Positions 14,947-25,400 of a stretch of DNA of 42,319 nt are shown here, piece after piece (position 1 is the first letter of the stretch; the number at the start of each line of letters is the position of its first letter). The stretch spans positions 1-42,319 of the forward strand of contig JAFWAT010000002.1 in NCBI GenBank assembly GCA_017507525.1, written 5' to 3'. Both the position numbers and the translations under genes were made by a program. Origin of the DNA: Clostridia bacterium (GTDB lineage Bacteria > Bacillota > Clostridia > UBA1381 > UBA9506). Below the pieces are notes generated by a model. The model was not told where the DNA came from and made no database searches. It worked only from the letters and a program-made list of their open reading frames with translations.

Positions 14947-16419
14947 ATGTATAAAGCGTTAATTATTGATGATGAGATAGAAGCTATTGAAAGTGTGTAC
15001 AGCGCCTTTGACTGGAACAGTCTGCATGTAACGGAAGTTGTTAAAATCAGTAATCCCCACGGGCTCGTAGAGCGCATGGTTTCAGAATCTCCTGAAATTG
15101 TTTTTATCGATATTGAAATGGGTGTTGTTTCCGGGCTCGATGTGATTGAAGCTTGCAGCAAGCTGCTTCCTGAAACACGCTTTGTCATCATTAGCGGACA
15201 TGACAATTTTGAATACGCAAGAACCTCTATACGGTTGGATGTTGTGTATTATCTGCTGAAGCCCTTTACTGAATATGAGGTGGATATTGCAACGGAAAAG
15301 CTGATGAATGATTTAAACGTAAGATTTGGCGGCGAAACAGGTGTGCAGCTCAATGATATTAACAGCTTTTTATCCAATAAGCAGCAATTTCAGGATTTTA
15401 TGCTAGAAAGCGGCATTATTTTTCCCCAAAGCTATCGCTTTATTGTTGCGTGCATGGAGAAGGTGGATCTTGAATCTTTAAGCCTTTGTCTGCAGGATCA
15501 GCTCATTAAGCGATATAAAATCGGCAGCAAAAAATATTTGCTGGTGGTGGAAGAACCATTAAGTGAAAACAGCATGATTCTGCTTGAAAATTTAAGCTGC
15601 ATCAGTAATATGACCTTAGGCATCAGTGATATCATCAGTACACCGGGGGAAACATATGCCTGCTTTAAACAGGCGAATATGCTTGCTTACGGAACTTTTA
15701 TTCACGAACGGTTTGGCATTTATAAAACAGAACGGGACGGAGAAGATGTTTTCAATAACCTGATGGATATGCTGGAGGCACATTTTGAAGCAGAAAATTT
15801 TGACGCTCTGCAGGAAATGCTGACGGTGCTGCCGAAGCAATCAAGAGATAAAAAGTTTAACATGGAGCAAATTGTCTTTTTCCATAACTCATTTATTATT
15901 CGGTTAAACACAGTATTGCGGCAGAGAAATAAAAAAGATTTTCTCTATATTTTGTCCTTTGAAGAACTGCTCAATGAGTATTCTGACCTTCAAAGCATGT
16001 GCGATACGCTCAAAGAGGCACTGTGCGCTGTGAACGACAGTAACCCCGAGTCTGCCGATGAAAAACCAAAGATTAACTCCGTCGAAGTGGTTGAGCAGGT
16101 GAAGCAGTATCTGAAGGTTAACTATGTTCAGAAAATCAGAATCAAAGATTTAAGCACCATGTTCTATATCAGTGAGGCGTATTTAAGTGATATATTTAAA
16201 ACCTTGACCCACAAAACTATTATTGAATATCTGGCAGATGTACGTATTGAAGCGGCTAAGGAATCACTGAAAAACACACGAATGAACATCTCAAACATTG
16301 CAGAATCTGTCGGTTACGGTGACTACTGTTACTTTAATAAGATTTTCAAAAAGTACGTAGGTGTGACGCCGTATCAGTACCGAAAAAAATATGCAGGGAA
16401 TGTTGAAAATGAAGATTAA
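14947..16419 (+). CDS. YesN-like response regulator (REC + AraC-type DNA-binding)
   Basis: A 490-residue protein. The receiver domain (1-120) has DDE at about residues 9-11 and the phosphorylated aspartate D55 in IVFIDIEMG, with the lysine in LLKPF at about residue 105. A middle region of roughly 250 residues has no clear motif. The C-terminal AraC/XylS domain (about 383-485) carries RIKDLSTMFYISEAYLSDIF and MNISNIAESVGYGDYCYFNK followed by GVTPYQYRKKY. It is co-transcribed with the sensor kinase, which overlaps its 3' end by 11 bases. Regulators of this kind are typically paired with LplABC-like sugar importers, and the importer follows at 18233. I infer that it binds the paired sites at 1689, 8971 and 18129. 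AAAGGGGGG precedes the ATG. Confidence 0.92.
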   Translation: MYKALIIDDEIEAIESVYSAFDWNSLHVTEVVKISNPHGLVERMVSESPEIVFIDIEMGVVSGLDVIEACSKLLPETRFVIISGHDNFEYARTSIRLDVVYYLLKPFTEYEVDIATEKLMNDLNVRFGGETGVQLNDINSFLSNKQQFQDFMLESGIIFPQSYRFIVACMEKVDLESLSLCLQDQLIKRYKIGSKKYLLVVEEPLSENSMILLENLSCISNMTLGISDIISTPGETYACFKQANMLAYGTFIHERFGIYKTERDGEDVFNNLMDMLEAHFEAENFDALQEMLTVLPKQSRDKKFNMEQIVFFHNSFIIRLNTVLRQRNKKDFLYILSFEELLNEYSDLQSMCDTLKEALCAVNDSNPESADEKPKINSVEVVEQVKQYLKVNYVQKIRIKDLSTMFYISEAYLSDIFKTLTHKTIIEYLADVRIEAAKESLKNTRMNISNIAESVGYGDYCYFNKIFKKYVGVTPYQYRKKYAGNVENED

Positions 16420-18112
16420 AACCTGGTTTGTCTGGATTATTGTCGGAACAGTCAGTTTGTTTTTCCTCGTTCAGGTTTGCTTTTATTTTATGTTCCGGAA
16501 TTGGAATAACAGCATGAGGGATTCGCTGATAGAGACAACCGCCAACCAGTCGGCATCCCAGATTGCAGAGCAGTACAACAGTGTGGAGGATGTATCTGTC
16601 AATATTATGACGGATGCATATGTGCAGGACTATCTGTTTAATGCAGAGACGCATACCTATGAAAATTATAATCATATTACCAACAATATTACATCTATTA
16701 TTTTTGCCAACAAAGGCATACAATACGTTGCGATTTTAAATGAAAGTAATATTATTTTGAATGTGTCTCAGGCAGGAAACATGCTGGAACATCTTTCGTT
16801 GCTTGAACAGGTGAAACAAGATATTGCTCAAAGTGAGTGGCAGGGCGCTTTTGTGAAAGCCTATCAACACAGCGAAAAAAATTGCTTTGCCTATGTTGAC
16901 TGCATTCGTTCGTTAACCTTTGACAACGCCCGGCATCGCCCTCGCTACATTGTTATTTTGTTTGAGGTCAGTGAACTGGAAAGCGCGTTGGAGCCTGTTT
17001 TTGACCAAAACAAATTTACGCTGAGAATTTTGGATCATCATGACAGAATTTTACGATCCGGCAGCAGCAACGAATTCGGTCAGATTTTTACACCGGCAGA
17101 CCACGCGCCCGACTCTTGGTATAAAATTGTTACCATGGACCAGCCGGAATGGAAGCTGTGCTTTTCAATTCCAAAAGTATATTTCGGCTCCAGCCAGAGC
17201 TCGTTTTTAGTCTTTATGCTGCTGGTAGTGGTTCTGAATGGTTTATTGTTGATTTTTATGATTAAAATTCTGATTCAAAATATCTCTGAATCCATTTCAG
17301 ATATTGAAAAGGAAATCGGAATTATTTATGGCGGCAAATGGGAGCACCGAATCAGGTGTAAGAAAGAAAACGAAATCGGCAGTATTGCCCAAAACTTTAA
17401 CACGCTTTTAGATAAATATGAAGAGATGATGCGTAAAAACAGTGCAATGGAGGAGGAAATACACACCGCAAGGCTCTTGCAGCTGCAGGCGCAGATAGAC
17501 CAGCTGCAGGAGAAAATATCCCCCCACTTTTTGTATAACTCCATGGAGTATATAAAAGGCGTTGCCCAGGAGCACGGTGTGGAAAAAATTGCGGATATCA
17601 CCAGCGTTTTATCACAAAACTTCCGCTATAACATGGATGCCGCCAGGGAGGTTTCAGTTAAAGAAGACCTGTTTTATGCCCTGTCTTATTTCAATGTTGT
17701 CAACTCAAGGCGAAAGCATCCCATTCGCTTGAATCTGAACCTTTCCAAAGATATTATGGAACGACGGATTATTAAGATGGTCTTCCAGCCGATTTTGGAG
17801 AATACATTAAAACACGGTGATCTGGATGAAAACGGTGTTGTTGATTTTTCGGGCAGAATCCGTGACGATGGCTTTACGGAAATTTCGGTCAAGGATAACG
17901 GACGAGGGATTCCGGATGAAACCTATGAAAAGCTGCAAGCATCTTTGCGGGACGATGTGAATTATGTTAAAGACGAAAAAGGTGACCATCAGGGAATCTT
18001 AAATGTGCATACAAGACTTAAGCTGACCTATGGTGACGGGTGTGGCATCAGTATCAAGAGCAAATTTGGTGAATGTACAGAGATTATTATAACATTTAAA
18101 CAAAAAAATTAG
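16409..18112 (+). CDS. YesM-like sensor histidine kinase
   Basis: The start at 16409 is chosen because CAGGGAA is eight bases before this ATG; two earlier ATGs in frame at 16391 and 16400 are possible. The 567-residue protein has a membrane segment at about 5-27, an extracellular Cache-like sensor region to about 265, a second segment (about 268-292), a HAMP linker (IGIIYGGKWEHRIRCKKENE) and a coiled linker. The phosphorylated histidine is H373 in SPHFLYNSMEYIKG (HPK8-type H box), and DNGRGIPDE starts the ATP-binding G box. It would phosphorylate the response regulator encoded just before it. Likely ligand: an extracellular sugar, directly or through the binding protein at 20120. Confidence 0.9.
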   Translation: MKIKTWFVWIIVGTVSLFFLVQVCFYFMFRNWNNSMRDSLIETTANQSASQIAEQYNSVEDVSVNIMTDAYVQDYLFNAETHTYENYNHITNNITSIIFANKGIQYVAILNESNIILNVSQAGNMLEHLSLLEQVKQDIAQSEWQGAFVKAYQHSEKNCFAYVDCIRSLTFDNARHRPRYIVILFEVSELESALEPVFDQNKFTLRILDHHDRILRSGSSNEFGQIFTPADHAPDSWYKIVTMDQPEWKLCFSIPKVYFGSSQSSFLVFMLLVVVLNGLLLIFMIKILIQNISESISDIEKEIGIIYGGKWEHRIRCKKENEIGSIAQNFNTLLDKYEEMMRKNSAMEEEIHTARLLQLQAQIDQLQEKISPHFLYNSMEYIKGVAQEHGVEKIADITSVLSQNFRYNMDAAREVSVKEDLFYALSYFNVVNSRRKHPIRLNLNLSKDIMERRIIKMVFQPILENTLKHGDLDENGVVDFSGRIRDDGFTEISVKDNGRGIPDETYEKLQASLRDDVNYVKDEKGDHQGILNVHTRLKLTYGDGCGISIKSKFGECTEIIITFKQKN

Positions 18113-18128
18113 ACATTTTTAACGAAAA

Positions 18129-18193
18129 TCCTAGGATTAGACAAAAATATCCTAGGATTTTCCCTATATTATTTTACAAAAATTTTATATAAT
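18129..18193 (+). promoter_or_regulatory. Activator site pair and -10 of the ABC importer operon
   Basis: TCCTAGGATTAGACA (18129-18143) and TCCTAGGATTTTCCC (18150-18164) are a direct repeat with a 21-bp period. TATAAT (18188-18193) starts 38 bp after the second copy. Each copy has a palindromic core (AATCCTAGGATT at 18127-18138). No good -35 is present. The pair begins 16 bp after the kinase stop codon. Confidence 0.8.
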
Positions 18194-18232
18194 TAATATA
18201 AATAAAAAAACTAAGTAGAGGTGGATGTTACT

Positions 18233-19192
18233 TTGAAAGCAAAACTAGAACAACAAACACTACACACACCAAAACGAAAGCTTGGAAAAGAGCTTTGGCG
18301 GTCAAGATATTTATACCTTTTGCTGCTTCCCAGCATTGCAATGGTTGCTGTCTTTAATTACGCTCCGTTGTACGGCTTGACTTTGGCGTTTAAAAAGTTT
18401 AATGCCGGTCTCGGTATTATGGGCAGCCCATGGGTCGGTCTTGATGTTTTCAAAAAGGTTGTAACGGATTCGTATTTCTGGTATGTATTCTGGAATACAA
18501 TTAAAATCAGCCTGCTGTATATCACGTTCACGTTCCCCATGCCGATTCTGGTTGCGTTGTTCTTCAATGAACTGCGCAGCAGTAAGTTGCAGAAAACCTT
18601 GCAGACGGTTTACACCTTCCCGCACTTTCTGTCATGGATCATTCTTTCCGGTATCTTTATTAACTTCTTAGATATCAATGGTCCCTTCAATGCGGTTTTA
18701 AGTGCACTTGGGATGGAGAAGGTTTTGTTCCTCGGCGAAAAGGAATTGTTCATTCCCATTTTGCTTATCACGTCAATCTGGAAGGGAGCAGGCTGGGGCA
18801 GTATCGTGTATTTAGCTGCCATTGCCGGTATTGACGCAGAGCTTTACGAGGCTGCAGAGCTTGACGGCGCAAACCGCTGGCAGAAAATGTTCTACATTAC
18901 CGTTCCCAGCATTGCTACGACCATTTGTATGCTGTTGGTATTGCAGATCGGTCAATTGATTAACAGCCACTTTGACCAGATCTTTAACATGTCGAATCCG
19001 GTTGTTGCCGAGGTTGCCGATACCATTGGCGTGTATACATACAGAATTACCTTCCAGTCCAGTGCTTCAGACTTTTCTTTCACAACGGCGGTTGGTCTGT
19101 TTACATCGGTTATTAACTTTATGCTGCTGACCATTGCCAATGTATTTTCTAAGAAGGTACAGGGCGTAGGCGTTCTGGAAGGAGGTAAATAA
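18233..19192 (+). CDS. ABC sugar importer permease, LplB-like
   Basis: A TTG at 18233, eight bases after AGAGGTGG, is the preferred start; a GTG at 18221 overlaps the RBS. The 319-residue protein has about six membrane segments, beginning YLYLLLLPSIAMVAVF, and the MalF/BPD_transp_1 signature EAAELDGANRWQKMFYITVP, where the ATPase docks. The FNYAPLYGLTLAFKKF opening is typical of the LplB subgroup. It pairs with the permease that starts two bases after its stop codon. No ATPase gene is in the operon, so a shared ATPase (such as an MsmX-like one) must be encoded elsewhere. Confidence 0.92.
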   Translation: MKAKLEQQTLHTPKRKLGKELWRSRYLYLLLLPSIAMVAVFNYAPLYGLTLAFKKFNAGLGIMGSPWVGLDVFKKVVTDSYFWYVFWNTIKISLLYITFTFPMPILVALFFNELRSSKLQKTLQTVYTFPHFLSWIILSGIFINFLDINGPFNAVLSALGMEKVLFLGEKELFIPILLITSIWKGAGWGSIVYLAAIAGIDAELYEAAELDGANRWQKMFYITVPSIATTICMLLVLQIGQLINSHFDQIFNMSNPVVAEVADTIGVYTYRITFQSSASDFSFTTAVGLFTSVINFMLLTIANVFSKKVQGVGVLEGGK

Positions 19193-19193
19193 A

Positions 19194-20066
19194 ATGAAAA
19201 AAAGAATTACAATCGGCGACATTATCATTGCGGCAGTGATGATTGCCTGGGGTTTCACAATTTTTTACCCCTTTTATAACACGGTGCTCACTTCCTTTAT
19301 GACAGAAGCTGAGTTTTTGAAAAACCCGTTTTCCTTTTATGTTAAAGACATTACCTTTGATGCATATAAGGAAATCTTATCCAATAACAAGATTCCCAGA
19401 GGCTTCTTAAATTCGCTTATCATTGTTGCAGGATATACACCTTTGAGCGTAATCTTGGTATCCACTGCAGGATATGCTATGAGCCGAAAGAAGTTCCCCT
19501 TAAGAAACATCATCAACAACTACTTCGTTATGCCCATGTATTTCAGCGGCGGTATCATTCCCCTTTACCTCTTGGTAAAAAATTTGGGCATGTTAAACAG
19601 CCTGTGGCCTATCATTTTATTGGATGCTATGAATTTGTATAATATGATTCTGGTTAAGAACTATTTTTATGGTATACCGGACTCTTTGGAAGAATCCGCC
19701 AGAATTGACGGTGCTAATGACATCAGAATCTGCTTCCAGATTTATATGCCGCTGGCAAAACCGATTCTTGCAACCATCCTGCTGTTCTGCGTGGTGAATA
19801 AATGGAATGAATGGTATAACCCCCTTCTGTTTATCACAAATACCAAGCAGTGGCCTCTACAGCTGGTGCTTCGTGAAATCATCGGTGAAGCGGCAGAACG
19901 TTTGGAGACCGGTGGTATTTCTGAGGAACTGTTAGGTCTCGAAACCTTCTCCCAGAGCATTAAAATGGCAACGGTTGTTGTTACGATGGTTCCTATTATG
20001 TGCGTTTATCCCTTCCTGCAGAAGTACTTTATTAAAGGTATTATGATTGGTGCTGTCAAGGGCTGA
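19194..20066 (+). CDS. ABC sugar importer permease, LplC/YtcP-like
   Basis: A 290-residue, six-segment permease of the MalG type. The EAA loop is EESARIDGANDIRICFQIYMPLAKP, and the KNYFYGIPDSLEESARIDG context is typical of LplC/YtcP proteins. AGGAGG lies eight bases before the ATG, inside the end of the preceding gene. It forms a heterodimer with the preceding permease and receives solute from the lipoprotein encoded next. Confidence 0.93.
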   Translation: MKKRITIGDIIIAAVMIAWGFTIFYPFYNTVLTSFMTEAEFLKNPFSFYVKDITFDAYKEILSNNKIPRGFLNSLIIVAGYTPLSVILVSTAGYAMSRKKFPLRNIINNYFVMPMYFSGGIIPLYLLVKNLGMLNSLWPIILLDAMNLYNMILVKNYFYGIPDSLEESARIDGANDIRICFQIYMPLAKPILATILLFCVVNKWNEWYNPLLFITNTKQWPLQLVLREIIGEAAERLETGGISEELLGLETFSQSIKMATVVVTMVPIMCVYPFLQKYFIKGIMIGAVKG

Positions 20067-20119
20067 TCTGTAATATATTAATAATAAGAAAAAATTAAAA
20101 TTTCAAGGAGGATTCTGTT

Positions 20120-21703
20120 ATGAAAGCAAAAAAAGTTTTGGCGTTCTTACTGGCAGCCATCCTGACAATAGGCGTACTTGCCGGCTGTGGTGGCAAAAGT
20201 AAGGATGTCAGCGAAGACGGTAAATATCTTTATCGTGTAACAATGGTTAACCCGAAGGATAATTTGACAGAAGACGTAGTTTACCAGCAAATTTCAGATA
20301 AGTTTAACGTCGAATTTGAGCCTCTGGGTGTTTCCTATGAAAACTGGTCAGAAAAGAACCGTATCTGGCTGTCTTCCGGTGATATGCCTGATGCCATGAA
20401 GTGGGCATTTAACTACGAGGATTATATTACATACTCAGAGCAGGGTGTTGTAAAAGCTCTGCCGGATAATTTTGAAAAGAAATATACCAACCTGGCAGCT
20501 ATTATGCAAGGCAACAAAACGTTGGACAAATTAAAAGAGTCTAACGACGGCAAGGTTTATGCGTTCATTCCTGGTTACGGCTTTGGTACCAAAGCTTATG
20601 AAGAAGGCTTTGACGTAAACGTTGATATGTATGCTTTCGTTTACAGAAAAGACTGGGCTAAGCAACTGGGAATTGAATTTTCTCCTGTTATGCCCTATGA
20701 AGACTTGATGGAAGCTGCGAAAAAGTTTAAAGAAGCTGACCTGGGCGGTGTTGGCAAGGACAACACAGTTGGTATTGCTGTGCACTACACCGAAGCTCCC
20801 AACATTTTTGTAACCGCTTACAACAGTGGGTATAACAAGTTCTATAAAGATGCAAACGGTTCTTATGTTTACGGTATGCTCCAGGATGATACCAAAGCCG
20901 GCGTTTTGGAATATGCAAAGGCTTACAAAGAAGGTATTCTGCATCCCAACTTCTTTGCACATCAGATGGACAATGTTAAGAGCTTGTTTGTAACCGGTAA
21001 AGCTGGTCTTTACTACGAAAACTGGAGCGGTAACGCCGCATTTACAAACCTCAAAAAGGTATTTGCAGAAGCAAACCCCGGCGTGGATCCTGAAGAAGCT
21101 TTAGGTCTTTGCTGGTTCACCTCTCCCGATGGTAAGATTCATGGCCGCGAAAACGCAGACTTCTGGGAATGTACTTACTATAGCCCGGCTATGAGTGACG
21201 AAAAGTTTGAAACACTGTTGACTGTTATGGAATACCTGGCAGGTCATGATGGCGCTATGCTGAGAACCTACGGTATTGAAGGCGTTGACTACAAGATGGA
21301 AAATGATACCGTTACCCGTCTGATTGAGCCTAATAACGACGGTGGCTACAAGATGTCTAACAAATACCCCGGCATCAGCATCTTCTCCGCACTTACAACT
21401 ACCAAATTCAAAGACCTGAAATATGCATCTAAGGACGGCTTGAACATGAACAGCATGAAGGCTTTGAATGAGTTAGGCCTTGCTAAGCTTGGTGGCGAAA
21501 ATGCACTGTATATGCTTGACATGGATGTGCAGTTCTATTCCTCTGATACATATGCTCAATTCGGCGCACAGGTTTTGACCCACAACATTCTCTTAGACGT
21601 TGTTATGGCTGAAAACCCCGAAGCTGAATGGACCAGCCAGCTTGCAGCAATTGAAGCAGATGTGAAAGCAATCGAAAAAGAACTGAATGAAAATATTAAA
21701 TAA
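20120..21703 (+). CDS. Extracellular solute-binding lipoprotein, LplA-like
   Basis: A 527-residue lipoprotein: basic start MKAKKV, hydrophobic core and the lipobox LAGC with C23 as the lipid-attached residue. The length and the paired-lobe layout fit the LplA/YtcQ family of sugar-binding proteins that work with LplB/LplC permeases. It is anchored outside the membrane and would deliver oligosaccharides to the permeases encoded just upstream. AAGGAGG lies eight bases before the ATG, 53 bases after the second permease. A terminator follows. Ligand unknown; large cavity families of this type often bind di- to oligosaccharides. Confidence 0.93.
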   Translation: MKAKKVLAFLLAAILTIGVLAGCGGKSKDVSEDGKYLYRVTMVNPKDNLTEDVVYQQISDKFNVEFEPLGVSYENWSEKNRIWLSSGDMPDAMKWAFNYEDYITYSEQGVVKALPDNFEKKYTNLAAIMQGNKTLDKLKESNDGKVYAFIPGYGFGTKAYEEGFDVNVDMYAFVYRKDWAKQLGIEFSPVMPYEDLMEAAKKFKEADLGGVGKDNTVGIAVHYTEAPNIFVTAYNSGYNKFYKDANGSYVYGMLQDDTKAGVLEYAKAYKEGILHPNFFAHQMDNVKSLFVTGKAGLYYENWSGNAAFTNLKKVFAEANPGVDPEEALGLCWFTSPDGKIHGRENADFWECTYYSPAMSDEKFETLLTVMEYLAGHDGAMLRTYGIEGVDYKMENDTVTRLIEPNNDGGYKMSNKYPGISIFSALTTTKFKDLKYASKDGLNMNSMKALNELGLAKLGGENALYMLDMDVQFYSSDTYAQFGAQVLTHNILLDVVMAENPEAEWTSQLAAIEADVKAIEKELNENIK

Positions 21704-21726
21704 GTCATATAGGTAATGTAAAGTGT

Positions 21727-21776
21727 CCCTCTCCCTCAAGATGTGGATACCCCACTTTTTGGGGAGAGGGCTTTTA
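21727..21776 (+). terminator. Intrinsic terminator of the ABC operon
   Basis: CCCTCTCC pairs with GGAGAGGG, and an inner GTGG/CCAC helix extends it; CTTTTA follows. It begins 24 bases after the stop codon of the binding protein. Confidence 0.8.
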
Positions 21777-21997
21777 TGCTGTTCATAGTGTGTGAGATTA
21801 ACGCCAGAACCGTTGACCACACAACTACTTTGACGAATGAGGCAGATAGTTTAGAACGAAAAGCCCTGGTTCCTCATGGGGATTTACGGTATGACTACTT
21901 TGATATGAAGGGTGAAGACGGCAAACATAGCGTAGAAACAACACACAAGCTTGTAGGAAAAGGGGTCAAAGGATTAAACGAATTTTATCCCCTTTAA
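21777..21997 (+). other. Short reading frame of doubtful status
   Basis: From ATG 21777 the frame gives 73 residues with no motif I recognise, including a charged stretch ERKALVPHGDLRYDYFDMKG. An earlier ATG lies inside the terminator. No RBS is visible. With the broken gene that follows, it may be a fragment of decayed coding DNA. Confidence 0.25.
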
Positions 21998-22362
21998 TTC
22001 CTATCTGCTTGATGTTTGCGATTCTGGTTTTGCCGGCATCCGCAAATTTGGTGAGTCCAATTACATATGATGGTGAACGCATCTAACTTTCCACCACACT
22101 GGATGCGTCTGCAGGCACACCTGTTACCGTCGTTGTTGGAAAGCCGGGCACAACTCTGGCGCTTTTTAATGTAGCTGCTACCCCAGCTGCGCAGAATAAC
22201 TTGGTTGAGTAAATTGGAATCCACACAACAAATGATGCAACCAATTTTTCTGCAACTGTTGAAATGTGTCCGGAGTTGGGCACCGGTGTGTGGTATACAG
22301 TTCCTGGCTTGAACTGCCAATTATGCTTTGAAGGGTTACAGAATGGTTTGGATATTTTAGGC
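21973..22362 (+). pseudogene. Decayed secreted-protein gene
   Basis: One frame reads IKRILSPLIPICLMFAILVL then PASA, a clear signal peptide with its cleavage site, followed by a beta-rich segment with LSTTLDASAGTPVTVVVGKP and GTGVWYTVPGLN. The start codon position holds ATT (21973) after AAAAGGGG, and stops TAA occur at 22084 and 22210. So a start mutation and two stops have silenced the N-terminal part of a secreted protein. The frame shows no clear end; the rest appears deleted. It lies directly upstream of the intact secreted glycosidase and may be a paralogue of it. Confidence 0.6.
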
Positions 22363-22435
22363 ATTAAAATGTCAAAACGATTTTGTAAAGATGACATAAA
22401 TTTTCATTATACTAGAAAAAGGATTGGTGTTTGTA

Positions 22436-25400
22436 ATGTTTAAATGCAAAAAAATATTATCTATTATCTTGGCGTTTGCTCTTATCTTGAGCACTTTGCC
22501 GGCTTTTGCACTAACTGCCGGTACGGCTGAGACTGATGGTTTTGAATCTGCAACCTTGGGGCCAGTTGACCTTGCAAGCGGATATACCGATAGCTCTGTA
22601 TGGGCAATAACGGACACCAACACTCAGAAGGTAACATATTTTACTGGCACACTGACCGATGACCGCATTACACTAACGGTGAAAAAAGAAAGCGCAGATT
22701 CTGCCAATCAGGTTATGGAGTTGACTCAGCTTGCCACGGGGAGTTGCTCAGGTGTCACAACGAAGTACACGAAATTTTCTGACGGCTTTGACGCAGTCTA
22801 TACCACCTTTAAATTTAAAATCCCGGCAGAAAATGGCACAGGGCAGTGGTTTATTACTGCCGGTGCTACTGGAAATAGTTATTACACTGACCAAGGCCTG
22901 ATTGGCATCAGAAGTGGGAATAAAATTTATAAGTCTGACAGTGACAGTTCTAAATCTGCGATGGGCTATGTTGACTCAACCAGCGGTAAGACCTATCAGC
23001 GTGATACCTGGTATACGGTATTGGTAAAAACAACGAAAACCGGTGCTGAGGCTTATGTATACGGCGATAACGGCATTTTGCAGCAGAACACGATTACAGG
23101 TAATTTTAAAGGTTCCCGTGTAGGTGTGATGTACCGCACCAATGACTATCTTGTGCCTGCGAATGGCTTTACCATTCAGTTAGATGATGCTAAACTTTTG
23201 GGCGTTCAGGAAGCAACCGACAGCGTAAGGCTTACAGGCAGCAGCGTTTCAGAGGGCCAGACGGAGGTTGACCGTAAGCCCGTTATTGACCTGACCTTTG
23301 ACCGCCCCATGGCAGAATATACGTCAGGTATCACTTGCAGCGACAGTTCCAAGGCATTTACAGTAAAAAATATCAGCGATAACACTCTGCGAGTGGCATT
23401 TACTGATATGTTGGACTTTTCAACTACATATACCTTAAACTTCTCCGGTGTAAAAGATATGCTGGGGCATACCCCCGACGGAACGACAAGTCTATCTTTT
23501 ACTACGGTGTATCTGCCGCTAAGTATTTATGGCGCTGATACGGCACTTTTAAAATCCGGTAGTACATTAGAGGGAAGCGATTTGACCTTTTCTGTGAAAA
23601 ATCATACCGGAGCGGATCTGCCGGCGGCGCTGATGCTGGCACTCTACCAAAAAACTGGCAATGGCGAACGGCTTCTTGCTGTGCAGCAGCAGAATGTGAT
23701 CGTGGCGCCAGATGCAGAGACGCTTACCTTTGCACTTTCAGGCAAGTATCATGATGTTTCAAAGGTCCGCCTGATGGCGTTTAGCGATATGGATTCGTTA
23801 CAGCCGATAGCGGAAACCTGCGAGGTTGTTATCTCGGAGGATGTTCCGGTATATAACGTAGACCGATTTGAGAAAAAACTGCTCTTTAAGCAGGATTTTG
23901 AGGGTGGTACATTACCTTCCAATGTAACGGCATCTGCTTCTTATGACGCCGAAAGAATTGATGACACTGTAGGCTACGGTGGCGAGGGTTCTGCCTACAA
24001 GGTAGATGGTAGTGAAGCCAAAGGTGAAAGTGCCGGTCAGACGAATTTATGGTATAAAATTTCTGGGCTTAATATTCCGGCGGGATCTGGCTTTTTAATG
24101 TCTGCAATGTTTAAGACCGAGGGCTTAACAGGCACTATTGCCCAAGGTGGCGGAGACGCATATGCTGAAGGTTGCCGTACCTCTCTGCGCATCTCCGGTG
24201 TGGATGAGAATGGCAATAGAAAATCAGAGAATATTTATATGATTGACGAGACAATTAACGGCACTAAGGACTGGACAGAATCTATGCAGTATTTTGTCAG
24301 CGATTTTACCGTCAACACGGTTACTGTTACTTGTTATTTGTATTATGAGTTGGATGCGGGCCAAGTCGTCGGCGGTATTAATAGAGGTACGGCTTGGTAT
24401 GATGATATTTGTCTGTATCAGGTAGGCTATGACCCCTTCTTAGAGGCAATTTTGGAGCAACCGACATATAAAGGCTTTGTCTATGGCGATGGGGGAGAAA
24501 ATGATATCATTGTTACCTCTAGCGTGAAGGATTACGGTAATGTGTATGACCTTTCTAATTGTGTTGTGCAGGCAAAAATTGTCGATGCCCTTGGCAGCAC
24601 CATTGCAAGCCAAGAGATTCAGGATATTCCTGATGAAATTAAAATTACCTTTTCTTCCGGAATCCTAGCCATGAATCAGGACTACTACCTGCAACTTTTA
24701 TTGGTGGATCAATCATCCGGTAAGCAGCATGGCTTCCGTGAATGGACAATCAGAAAACGCCCCGAGGACTGGAGACCCAATAATTATTTTGATGAATACG
24801 GCAGATTTGTTATTGACGGTGAGCCAACCTTCTTGATGGGGATTTACGGCATGAATGATTTACGTGGCGCCATTGACGATATGACAGGCACACCCATTAA
24901 TGTTTTGATGCCTTATGGTTACGCATGGCTGCCCCTTTCTGTTGACAGTGAGGGTAACGCGGTGGCAAATGCTGACCAGACAATTTTAGATTATGCAGAA
25001 GAAAAAGGCGTTAAACTGGTTGCATCCCTTAAAAACTACTATTTCTCCAAGGTGCAGTCTACCGGTTTGTTCAGAAACGTCATTCGTGAGCCACACCATG
25101 CCCGTCAGGTTTTTGAAGGCTTTACAGAAGCGTTGGATCATCCCGCTGTTTTGGGTTATTACATGGCAGATGAACTGTCTGCTGAACGCTACGGTGCCGA
25201 GGTGGAATGGGCTAGTAAAATTCTTTCTGACTTAGATCCGGACGGCTTTACCATTAACGTATTTTCTCCGGAAGCGGAATCACGCAGCCAGATTCGATTT
25301 GCGGATACCTCTAATACCTATTCTTATCCCATCGGTACTACAGTTAAGAATTTATCCAGTGTGACAAACAACGTTTCAGATGTTTTAAATCATGTTCCTG

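Noticed and set aside
18109-18115. Third TTAGACA copy upstream of the importer sites
   Set aside because: It contains the stop codon of the kinase gene, is 28 bp from the next copy and has no CCTAGG core, so it is likely chance.
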